NCBI GenBank assembly: GCA_032718475.1
Contig: JAUCBJ010001640.1
Location: 1-64,000, forward strand
Origin: Nemertoderma westbladi
Lineage: Eukaryota > Xenacoelomorpha > Nemertodermatida > Nemertodermatidae
Direction: 5' to 3'
Length of the DNA stretch: 64,000 bases
A program made the translations under genes and the position numbers. Under the pieces are notes generated by a model that was not told the origin of the DNA, searched no databases, and saw only the letters and a list, made by a program, of their open reading frames with translations. Shown in pieces: positions 22,011 to 31,240 of this stretch; position 1 is the first letter of the stretch; the number at the start of each line of letters is the position of its first letter.

Positions 22011-22620
22011 TACATTAACATTACCATACAATACCATACATTTATTGTAATATCATAATAGTTATATTGAACATATCGAGACTAAATCAAGCGAGTAAAC
22101 TAGTAAAAATATCGCGTGCTGAAAAATATCGAGAGTAAAATAAGCTATACTAACTTCAAACGAAAAAAAACATTAGCTTGTACTATACCATAGAAAATAA
22201 AATAAACAGTTATTTATTAAGAAAAATATCAATTTTCATAGCAATATTTTTTGTAAAACACTAGCTACTAACGAAAAAAATAGATATGTATGCTTGCTAT
22301 AGTTTTTGTAAAAACACTACTGTAACAACAGTTAAATTTGCTACAATCAAAATGTAGGTTACCATCGATATCTTTTACTAACGATATTTTTCAACACTCA
22401 ATATTTCTTCTCGCATTATTTTTCAAGTCTCAATATTTTTCACCAAAACCATAAATGAAACACGTTTGTGAAGCTTTCGCATAGCACGAGACTTAATTAA
22501 TCTGAAAAGTTGTAATCCGAAAACTTGTTTAAATTTACAATATGCCACCATGAGACTGACAGAGGAACTGACTTAATCTGTTGGTACGCAAAATTATGAA
22601 TAAAGCTTTAGGTACTGAAC
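22011..22620. other. AT-rich stretch left of the large transposon
   Basis: Short AT-rich motifs (AAAACACTAGCTACTAACGA, AATATCGAGAGTAAAATAAG) with loose similarity to the flanks of the palindromic repeat at 15740-15900. No gene recognised. Confidence 0.45.
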
Positions 22621-23350
22621 ATTAGGGTGGATCGAATTTTGCAAAAGTTGGAAATCAAAGAATGGCTAGTGCTAAAAAGTGGCTAATGGGCTTTAGAAAT
22701 ATGCATGCAAAATATTTTTTAATTTGATTAAATCCTTGCTCCCCCCCAAAGCCTCTGAAGTTTGAAAAGTAGAGGCGCGATAATGCGTTTGAAAACGGTC
22801 AGTCTATTTGAAGGTTTTAGCGCTTCTATTCACTCCCTTGAGCTTATTTTAGTCTCATTCGAAGCGCAATAGTCGATTTAGTTATGAAATATTTAATTTC
22901 TGTACGCTAGGGACAATATTTTGTTCACTGAGCTCAATTTTGTCGTTTTTTATGTCCAAAAACATACTCCGGTGAAGCTGCATAATAAGTGTGATAAGCT
23001 CCAATTATCCGAAATTAGTAAATCTGAATTTGATGCACTTCTGTGGCCCTATGGAGCCATATTTGTGCTCTTTTAAATCATAATGGTCGATTTACATGGG
23101 GTAGAATGAATGATAAGCATGATTTGCTGTTGAAATTCCAAGGTATAAAAAATTTGTTAATATGTTAATTGTTTGTTGAATATTTCATGTTTCAATCCCT
23201 TTATATAAACTAAATATGTAAACATATTTAAGAGTTAACTAAAGTATTATAATATCAATGTTTGATTAAAACCCAAAGTAAATATTCTATTATAAATATA
23301 CAGTAGGTTTGTGTGGTATCTGTCAGAGAGCTCAGTTAAAGTATATTAGA

Positions 23351-25597
23351 TCAGACCGTGTAGTCTTTCTTGCTTTCGAAGCTCTTCATCTTAGAGTAAG
23401 ATCTCAGCTTGTTGCGAATTGCTCCATCTCGCCTTGTAAAGCCACACACGGCCACTGAAACCTCAGTGACAAGTTTAACAATCCTCTCTACAGCTTGTGT
23501 GTGGCAAGCAAACCGTGGAAATGGAAAGTCTATATCAGCAGTTCCTTCTAAACTATTGCGAATTAAATCAGTTGGTATGTGCTTTGTAAGTGGGGGTTCA
23601 TACTTGGCTGTGGTCCAGTCAATTAAATCATAGTAATTTACGGCACTAAAGTTTATTACTGGGACTCTGAATGACCTGACACATTCTGTTGAAGATACTT
23701 CTAAAGACCTGTACTTTAATATTCTCCTTAAGGCCAGTTGTTGTATTCCCTTATCCTCGTCAAACAACATAGACAGAAGAACGTTTTCTTCATGTGCAAA
23801 GAAGGCATTCCGTTGTATAGTAGTGTCTACAATGTCCCGCATATCAGTTGACAGGTATCTGGTGTACTGTATAAGGCAAAGCAGATGTTTAGGTCCAAAG
23901 ATGCATTCCCACTGACACTTTACATTGAACCATATTGGAGCATAAGCATTTAGGATGTAAGAAGTAAGAGTAACCAGATTCGGGTGAGGATCTTTACAAG
24001 ATACATAAAGCCGAAGTATACGACATCCAAGAGTTAACCACCTGGAATGTGACAGTGGTCCTGGAAGCTTCTTTGCAAGATCTGAAGAGCAAACACCAGA
24101 CTGTATGGCAATACACATATCATACAAATATCGCTGATCATCACTGAGGTCATGTCTGACTTTAGCAGGAACAACTGGTAGGTTTGGTGCTGGAATGGGT
24201 TTAAAGGAGACCAGGTCAGGTAGACTAACAAATGCCAATGACTTGCCAATTACACCAGTAAATGATTTAGGCCCTGAAGTGACTCCATCCAGGTGAACCA
24301 GAATATGTCGTAGTGGAAGTTCATTTAAATGTAGTTGGCATATAAACCACTGCAATGGACGACCATAAATAACTTCCAATAACCTAATAATGCCTCCAAG
24401 ATGACCAGTATTAACTGCAGTCCCATCTGACCCCACAGCCACCAACTTTTCAGTTGCAATATCTCTCTCCAGAAGATATTTACTTATTGCTACAGAGATA
24501 CTAACTGCATCCCCACCATCTGGAGTGATATGGCCAATATAAGCAGAGCCAGGCTCTGATAATAATGATATATGTTCTTCTTTTGCAGTCCGATAGTAAT
24601 ATTTGTTACCAATCATCTCCTGTATTAGGGTTAAATCTTTGCGACCATCAAAATATAATCCATAGAGATCAGTGTCAGGTGTGTTAATTTCTATATTTCG
24701 CTGTTTCTCTCTCTCACGCCGAATTTTCATTCGGTCAATGACACTAGTAGTATCCTCAGTGTGTACAATTCCAAAATCCTGCAACACTGCTGTAGCAATA
24801 GATGCAGCAGCTCGATCAGATACCCCATGTCTATCGCATTCACGGGATAATGTTGGTAATTCATGTCTCATTTGGTGAACAGATCGTTGGACAGCACTTT
24901 CAGAATCAGGCCTACAACTAACATCCGACCATGAAGTTGATGGTATTGGATCATACTCAACCATGGGAGCCTTTGATTCAGCATCATCATCTGAAGAAGT
25001 ATAATCAACATCAGTTACTGAATTCACAATTGGAGAGACCTGATGTGGGACAAATTGAAGTTGTCTAGAGAGTTTTCGCTTGCGCCTCTGTTCAATTTGA
25101 TTAGTTAGTGGTACATCAACACCTGCTATCATCATTTGACGGTCGCCACGTTGGTCTAACAAAAATGACCGTTCTTCTTCTGGCACTCTAAGTTCTCTGG
25201 CGCAAGAGCATGTCAAAAAGTCTTTACATTTACACGTTGTTATATCAAAGAGTGTTGAATCTGCATGTTGTCTAAACTTAGCAAGCTGTTGCTTTCTATC
25301 AACATGCTTGAGAATCTTTATGTAATTTGCATGGTAAGCAAGAAGCTTGTCCACAATCCTCTTATGGGAGTTGTAAGGTAATGATGCTCTAGTCCACAGT
25401 TTCTCCAATTGACCAGCAACCATTTTATATATATCCAATGATGGCATTGTTTTTGTAACTCCAGTCGTTGTATCCAATTTCCTTATGTACTGATAGTACC
25501 TCAAAACGTCGCCATGGGTTGGCAAACATGTTGTTGGGAGATCAGCAGGTGCTCTAATTACTGGGCAGGCTGTTTGTGTTCTAAGAAGTGCCATCAC
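23351..25597 (-). CDS. Putative DDE-type transposase, unclassified family (748 aa)
   Basis: Single uninterrupted ORF of 748 codons inside the TIR element. Visible parts: a Cys cluster CKCKDFLTCSC (residues 122-132) that may bind zinc; an acidic, Ser-rich linker (about 195-240); then a block of conserved-looking motifs, LYFDGRKD (314-321), VAVGSDGTAVNTG (387-399), QLHLNELPLRH (421-431), SHSRWLT (516-522), IQRNAFFAHEEN (594-605) and HTQAVERIVKLVTE (699-712). D317, D391 and E704 are reasonable candidates for a catalytic triad with a long insertion before the last acid, but this is inference. I recall similar uncharacterised proteins with DGRKD, LPLRH and HTQAVER motifs in hydrozoan, aphid and other invertebrate genomes. 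Possible superfamily links (IS3EU-like, hAT-like) are not established here. The start ATG ATG at 25592-25597 follows no upstream in-frame extension that I need. Confidence 0.85.
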   Translation of the reverse strand: MMALLRTQTACPVIRAPADLPTTCLPTHGDVLRYYQYIRKLDTTTGVTKTMPSLDIYKMVAGQLEKLWTRASLPYNSHKRIVDKLLAYHANYIKILKHVDRKQQLAKFRQHADSTLFDITTCKCKDFLTCSCARELRVPEEERSFLLDQRGDRQMMIAGVDVPLTNQIEQRRKRKLSRQLQFVPHQVSPIVNSVTDVDYTSSDDDAESKAPMVEYDPIPSTSWSDVSCRPDSESAVQRSVHQMRHELPTLSRECDRHGVSDRAAASIATAVLQDFGIVHTEDTTSVIDRMKIRREREKQRNIEINTPDTDLYGLYFDGRKDLTLIQEMIGNKYYYRTAKEEHISLLSEPGSAYIGHITPDGGDAVSISVAISKYLLERDIATEKLVAVGSDGTAVNTGHLGGIIRLLEVIYGRPLQWFICQLHLNELPLRHILVHLDGVTSGPKSFTGVIGKSLAFVSLPDLVSFKPIPAPNLPVVPAKVRHDLSDDQRYLYDMCIAIQSGVCSSDLAKKLPGPLSHSRWLTLGCRILRLYVSCKDPHPNLVTLTSYILNAYAPIWFNVKCQWECIFGPKHLLCLIQYTRYLSTDMRDIVDTTIQRNAFFAHEENVLLSMLFDEDKGIQQLALRRILKYRSLEVSSTECVRSFRVPVINFSAVNYYDLIDWTTAKYEPPLTKHIPTDLIRNSLEGTADIDFPFPRFACHTQAVERIVKLVTEVSVAVCGFTRRDGAIRNKLRSYSKMKSFESKKDYTV

Positions 25598-25824
25598 TAA
25601 AAGACTAGACTAGTACAGAGTACAGAAACATTAGTACATTGGGTAATGTAGGCCTATTGACATGACAGTGACACTACTATCTCCATACCTCTTACCTATG
25701 AAAGTACCATTGACCTACTGCCCTGAATCTACTGTCTGATAGTACCCACATCTCTCAATATGCCTAACATTGAGTAAAACTGCATCAGGCATTACTGTTT
25801 ACTAATTCACAATAAGTCTACCCT

Positions 25825-26035
25825 AAACTACTATACTGACATTGTCTACAGACTGTCTGACTGTAGTATTGCAACAATGAACAGGGCAACCATACCCTAC
25901 GCTACTGACATTGTCTACAGACAGTCTGACTGTAGTAATCCAATACTGAACAGGGAAACCACACCATACACTACTGACATTTTATACAGACTGCCTGAAG
26001 TCTGACGGTAGTAATAATCCAACAATGAACACTGC
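25825..26035. repeat. Subterminal ~72-bp tandem repeat in the transposon
   Basis: Three units carrying ACTGACATTGTCTACAGAC, GTCTGACTGTAGTA and CAACAATGAACAGGGC. They sit between the transposase start and the right TIR, where transposase-binding subterminal repeats or the promoter would lie. The function is inferred. Confidence 0.7.
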
Positions 26036-26506
26036 TGGGCCTCTACACTCCTATACTGGTACTGCCTGAATTCATTACATGATTGCCTGAATGGAACAAT
26101 TGTAATACAAATATAATACTTTCAATTTGCCACAATATAGAAGTGGAATATATGAATATATTTATTTTATACATCCGAAAGCACAAAAATGAGCAGAGTG
26201 AGGAAAATAGTGGCTGCCATGCCCAGAACCTAAATATTAAATAACTAAATCGACCAATGCGCTTTGAATAAGCCCAAAGTGAGCTCAAGGGAGTGACTAG
26301 AAGTGCTATAACCTTCATATAGTCTAGCCGATTTACTACCGCCTTATCGCGCCTATCTTTATCAAAATTCAGAGGCTTTGGGGGGGAGCAAGGACTTAAC
26401 CAAATTAAAAAATATTTTGCATGCATAGTTCTTAAGCCCATGTGCCACTTTTTAGCACTAGCCATTCTTTGATTTCCAACTTTTGCAAAATTCGATCCAC
26501 CCTAAT

Positions 26507-27054
26507 GGGCAGATCTATACAAACTCAAGGTTCCCCAGGTTCCATGCAGCATCGAAGAACTATCCACTTTAGTTTATGGCCATGTGGCTGAGTTCAATCA
26601 GCATATAGGGACCCTCACACATGAGCTACAGACCATGCAGCCTGACCCTAGAACAAACCCAGCTGCATATTTCGAGGTTAAGGAAATAGTTTGCAGAATC
26701 AGGCTAGTTTTATCCGCCTTTCGGGAAGTAGCTAGTAGACATCAGGATGCAGAGCTCGCTTCCATAGTCATCAGGCAGTTAGCGGAAGTAGCGATAACTG
26801 CGGGGAAGGCACTTGCACTCAAAAGGCTGCACGGGCCGACCATTCCCCAATGTGTGGACATAGACTGTTCGGGCACCATAGCACAGGGTAACCTAAATAC
26901 CGATTCAGAAGATTCAGGAGAAGGAGAGGGCATTGATGCAATATCCCGATACCTACGGCCCTTTATAGCCATAGTAGGAGAGGCAGAACTGATTAGGAGG
27001 TTAAAGGGTTTAGCCCCCTCTAGCCCCAAATCAATGGCAGTTCTAGAAGACAAA
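26507..27054 (+). pseudogene. Gag-like ORF fragment 1, cut by the transposon
   Basis: The frame is open from the transposon end (26508) through 27054; the nominal start at 26584 is a GTG, so the real N-terminus is missing. The predicted protein is helical (FNQHIGTLTHELQTM, FEVKEIVCRIRLVLSAF) with an acidic Ser/Glu/Gly stretch (DSEDSGEGEG) and ISRYLRPFIAIVGEAELIRR. No database family recognised. Composition and its position before a coiled coil and zinc knuckles suggest an LTR-retroelement gag or ORF1, interrupted when the 22621-26506 element inserted. No matching N-terminal part is apparent left of the transposon. Confidence 0.45.
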
Positions 27055-27071
27055 TAGAGGCTAAGTGCGAT

Positions 27072-27872
27072 ATGCAAGCACAAGCAGAAGAGCATGCGGC
27101 TGATAAGGAAATCTTAGAAATGGTGTTGCGGTTAAACGCAAACCATCTGCGTAATAAAACCGGTAAGCGCGCCGATGAATTACAGCTGGAAGCAGCTAAG
27201 TTACAATTAGAAGCTGCTAAGGAAACAACTAAGTTACAGTTGGAAGCCGAACAGAGGGAAAGCGAGCCCGTGGAAGCTGATATAGCTTTACGAAACCAAA
27301 TAGTGCTAAAAAGATTAGGCAGAAATCAACACAAGGAGAAGTTAGGTTTTAATAAAGGACGAGATAGGCCAAATAAAGGGACTTATGCTTCGTCGGATGA
27401 AGGAAACTCAACCGACGCTAGTGAAAGTGGTGGCAACTCTCGAAGCAGAAGAAAGAGAGCTGTTAGAGTGGCACTGTCGGACCTGCCTCCATATAATAGA
27501 CACAGGATACCCCCAAAGCAGACGGATTTAGATCATCCGAGACTGCTGGATTCGCCCCCCCCCCCCCCCCTGGGTAGGTTACAGGAGGAAGATGAGCCAA
27601 GCGACCCCCGGTTTGAGATCTATATAGATCCACGGGAATGGGAACCACCTCGGTTGGTTGCAGTCCCATTGCATGGTACATCAGCCGAGTCGATCGATCC
27701 AGTAGTAGTCCCACACTTGACTATAACAGCAACCCCCTACCGCAATAGAGATGTTGTACCACCAGTAGGGGCCCCACTTGTAACTAAAGATATACCAAGC
27801 GAAGACCCAATCTCCCACAATAATCCACACATAGCTCGTACAGAGCACCCCAGACATAGCTACCTGTCTTAG
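27072..27872 (+). pseudogene. Gag-like ORF fragment 2, coiled coil and proline-rich
   Basis: This 266-codon frame starts 18 bp after the previous stop in another frame. It has a heptad-like coiled coil with a repeated ELQLEAAK / KLQLEA unit (residues about 35-65), a basic stretch (SRSRRKRAVR) and a proline-rich segment encoded partly by a C run (27547-27560). The frameshift from fragment 1 suggests one ancestral protein. No enzyme motifs. It ends at 27870-27872, about 65 bp before an inserted palindromic repeat. Confidence 0.45.
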
Positions 27873-27936
27873 TACCTTATCCAGGACAAAGGACGATAGA
27901 ATGTCATTTGGCACTGGAATATACCCAATGGATGTC

Positions 27937-28276
27937 GGACAATTCGGTCCCGGACAATTCGGTCCCAGACAATTCGGTCCGGACAATTCGATCCCGGACA
28001 ATTCGGTCCCAAAACACTAAATAAATGGGACCGAATTATCCGGGACTGAATTGTTCTAGGACTGAATTGTCCGGGACCGAATTGTCCTTGACCGAATTGT
28101 CCGGTTCCTGATATTTTTTAGCAACTTTTTAGTGCTTTTTTGAAATTGGTAAATGTTCTAGAACATTTGTAGAGATATTTGTTATGGTAGCTAGTGTTAT
28201 TTACTTGTTAGAATTTTTTGAAATTTTAAAAATACTGTATTTTTTTTTATTTTTGTTATTGGTAGTGTTCGAGAAT
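27937..28276. mobile_element. Dispersed palindromic repeat, copy 2 (inserted in gag-like ORF)
   Basis: Five GGACAATTCGGTCC-type units are followed, after AAAACACTAAATAAAT, by their reverse complements (GGGACCGAATT(A/G)TCC). Then come AGCAACTTTTTAG, TAAATGTTCTAGAACATTT and GTGTTCGAGAA, the reverse of the order seen at 15801-16039. A long cruciform or hairpin is possible. The repeat lies between gag-like fragments 2 and 3. The 229-codon ORF at 28184-28873 starts inside it, so its first ~25 residues are repeat-derived. Confidence 0.75.
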
Positions 28277-28279
28277 AGG

Positions 28280-29727
28280 GGATATAGAAGGGGACAGAGA
28301 AAAGGGGATATAAGGGGAGAGGAGCATGAGTTCGAAGCCCAACTCTTGGAAGAGAGGTGGGGGTCGGAGACCTCAGACGAGTTTCGGCTGGAGGACGAAC
28401 TGGGTTGGATGGAAGAAACACCGAGACAGTCAACATCGGGGTTGCAAGGTATGCCCATGCCAGCGGGCTCTGAGGGCGACATTTGGAGGAGGAGACCGAG
28501 GGAGGTAGAAGGGTGGAAGGCTATGGGCGGACACCAGGTTGGAAAGGGATGCAGTGGATCAACCAGGCTACCGGGTTCGGATCTGCTCCCGGCGGGGGAA
28601 GAAGAAGACGAGTTCGGGGTGATGCTGCTGATAGAGAGGATTGCGGCCCCAGCAGGGGAAGAGGGGGAGGACGAGTTCAGGGCGATGCCGCTGATAGCGA
28701 GGATCGGCCACTCAGATACGGACTGGGTGGACGGAAGGGTGGTGACGGCCAGAGGGGCAAGGGCCTTCTGGGACAAACCCGGTAAGCGGGCCTGGGAGCA
28801 TGGGAAGCCGGCAATGGACTTTGCGGTGAGTACGATCAGTTGGGCGAGCAACCGGGTATGGCACCATGGGTAGTGTTTGGAGAAACAATGCCGAGGGTGG
28901 AGGAGGACATCAACATGGGTAGGGAGGACAGCATCCAGATGTTCGCCTACGAGCGGCTCCATAGACCCAGGAGGCCACGCGGAGCCAAGGACGACTTGGG
29001 GCGAGACACAATAGTACACGGTTTCGATTACTGTGGGAGATTAACCCATCATCAAAAGAACTGTCTATACCGTTTCCAGAAGGGGACGGCGTGTCTCTAC
29101 TGATGCGAGTCAACCCATAAGATGGGTGTGTGTCCGAGGTTGCACAACAGATGTTCAAAGTGCAAGTTTTGAGGGCACTTTGAGCACCAGTGCGACTGGA
29201 TGGGTGATGAGGAGAAGTTCCAGATCTTCGAGGAGTGGGCTGACGTCGGAGTCATGACACGACAAAGTATGAAGGCCCAGGAGTTCTGGTGGGGCTTCTT
29301 TAGCATTAACGTGGAAGCCCACCAGGATATCACCAAAAGGAAACTACCATTCACGTATCAGGAGGTAGCGACAGCGGCATCGTACGGAGGGGTCATCAAC
29401 ACCCAAAGATACCAAGACAGATGGTCACCAGAAAATAGGATCGAATTCAGGGACTTTCTGGGGGAACACATGCTGCGGTCGATGAAAATGATCTTGTGGG
29501 TCGCTACCAGAGGGAGACAGGAGGGACACTCAGTGGGACCACCTGCGAAGCGATACCGGGAGTTGATAACACCTGCGCCCAAAGAACCAACAACGGGGCT
29601 TGGTAAGACGGTATCGGCGAGGATGAGCAGCCTCAAGGATAAACAGGAAGGAAAGAAACGCCCCAGGCAAGATAACGATAGGGGCAAGGAGCTCAGATGG
29701 CTCCAGAAGACGGGAGGAGCAAATTAG
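28280..29727 (+). pseudogene. Gag-like ORF fragment 3 with zinc knuckles
   Basis: A G-rich, Glu/Gly/Arg-rich region is followed by one frame (28840-29727) broken by TGA at 29101-29103 and another TGA near 29170. It encodes three Cys/His clusters: YCGRLTHHQKNC (its first Cys apparently changed to Phe), CESTHKMGVC, and CSKCKF-stop-GHFEHQC, which is CCHC. Then comes a block FQIFEEWADVGVMTRQ with WWGFF, and a basic tail (KRPRQDNDRGKELRW). CCHC knuckles and the basic tail point to a nucleic-acid-binding gag or ORF1 protein. Both stops could be CGA-to-TGA changes. No protease, RT or integrase follows before 33207. Confidence 0.6.
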
Positions 29728-30376
29728 AACTCAGGAACAGGGGTATGGGTCTGCCTGGAAGGCACCACATGAACGGAACAGTGCAAACTCCTAATTGCAA
29801 TTAATTAAGTGCAATTAGTATGTACGTACGTAAAATTAATTAATTAATACCCAATATAATCAATGTAAGTACTATAGTCAAATATAACCTTTTCCAACTA
29901 GCTACTGGGATTGGGGACCAATTGACTTGACTAGGAAGACGTGACATTAGACGGATCTCACTGACATCGTGCACACATGCGTGGGACCCGATGAGAGTGT
30001 GGGGAGTGACAATAAAAGGGGTTGAGTATAAGGAAATTAGGGAAGCATGGGGAGAAGGTGCTAGAGCAGAAGAAGTGAAAGAAGTGCGAGATTCAAATGT
30101 GGGGGGGCGAGCATAAACGAGGATGAGTCCCAAGGGACTGGTGAGAGTGGAAGGGACAACAAAGTCCGTGAGGAAAATTGTGTGAGGAGTGAGGGCAATC
30201 ATCTAAAACAGAGACGCCAGATACCTTGGTACAACATAGCTCGCATATGTACCAAGGATGGGTAGTGATAACAGACCCATGGGGTCCGGCCTGGAAAGCC
30301 GACCCCGAGAAGAAAATTCCACCCCACATCCAATATTAGATTGTGTTCCAGCGGAATTGAAGTGCACTTAAGGTTG
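29728..30376. other. 3' flank of the gag-like region
   Basis: Purine-rich sequence on the plus strand with no recognised coding capacity; overlapping minus-strand ORFs (29840-30329) have no signature. It may be untranslated internal sequence of the same element. Confidence 0.4.
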
Positions 30377-30416
30377 ATGCTATCTTCTCACTGGGAAGAT
30401 AGCATGGGGGGGGGGG
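30377..30416 (+). other. Hairpin plus G-run, candidate polypurine tract
   Basis: ATGCTATCTTC, a 7-base loop and its complement ending at 30405 form a strong stem. An 11-base G run follows, then TGTAAGCGG at 30417. A G-rich tract directly before TG is what precedes a 3' LTR; compare CGGGGGGAC/TGTTAAG at the BEL element here. Candidate only. Confidence 0.35.
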
Positions 30417-31240
30417 TGTAAGCGGTTTCAATTCTGTGCACTACCCACCGAAAATGGGATTAGTGGCATTTTACCAATATAGTTGGCGATGTGAGATTAC
30501 CAATAATAATCTCACCTCATAACCAACTGGAGCGACACGCCACAAGCCACAGAGAGAGGTGAGAGGTCAAACCACCTCAGAAGGAGAAACAAGCTAGTAA
30601 GGCTAGCACCAAGGGACAGGGCCAACAGGGAGTGGCGGGGTGACAATTAATCAGGTTAAGCCAATAGTCAGCGGGAAAGCACATTGGGGAGGACAAGAGC
30701 GCATATATTGGATATTAAGGCCGCCCTGTAGAGTAGGCCTAATGTAATATGTGTCAATGATATAGCCGTTGTGATTACTGATTATTAGTTAGTTGATTTC
30801 CTACAGTTGTGAGACCTGAATAGTTTTGACTGTCATCGTTACTGTTTGTATTGCATATTATTATATTCAGACTGCGCTATTATCAATTGCTATGATTATT
30901 AACACTGACAATTAACTCTGTGTTTTTCTACGGCCTTTGGCCTAATATACATCCAGCGCTTGCCCAGTAGCCTACGAACGCGACGACGCGTACAATCTAC
31001 CCCGGTCGGAATCCACCACAGTCAACTCCAGTGGATTCCGTCACAAATTTCAGAAATTTGTTTTTTATTGCATCTACAGCAACAGCAGAATTTAATGGGG
31101 ATTTTAAATCTGAAGGCGTGGAATATCCGTCTGCCAATCAATCTGTAGAAATATAAGACAGAGAATCGACCGACGGACAGACATCAGCTACCCCGAAAAC
31201 CCCCGTAAATATAATTTTAGCTCGGTGGTGTGCTTTCTTC
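30417..31240 (+). other. Possible 3' LTR or 3' end of the gag-like element
   Basis: Starts with TGTA after the G run. It contains CAGTAGCCTACGAAC at about 30965, a 15-mer also found near the probable transcription start in the BEL LTRs (34147-34163, 41753-41767). No second copy of this LTR is visible in the window, so boundaries and identity cannot be proved. Small ORF 30960-31148 has no signature. Confidence 0.25.

Larger units (their letters stand above)
22621..26506 (-). mobile_element. Near-intact 3.9-kb DNA transposon with ~340-bp TIRs
   Basis: The left end ATTAGGGTGGATCGAATTTT and the right end AAAATTCGATCCACCCTAAT are perfect inverted repeats over the first ~65 bases and remain alignable (small differences) for about 340 bp, to around 22970 and 26160. 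Between them is one long minus-strand ORF (23351-25597). Target duplication is unclear: only an AT next to the TIR can be read as a 2-bp duplication, and that AT may instead belong to the TIR. A three-unit, ~72-bp tandem repeat (CTACTGACATTGTCTACAGA) lies in the subterminal region at 25825-26035. The structure is that of an autonomous cut-and-paste element. I do not recognise a standard superfamily from the termini. Confidence 0.9.

Noticed and set aside
26043-26465. 140-codon minus-strand ORF at the transposon's right end
   Set aside because: It lies almost entirely in the ~340-bp terminal inverted repeat and has no signature.
28184-28873. 229-codon ORF as a membrane protein (hydrophobic N-terminus)
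   Set aside because: Its first residues are encoded by the palindromic repeat, and the downstream frame competes with another open frame of the gag-like relic.
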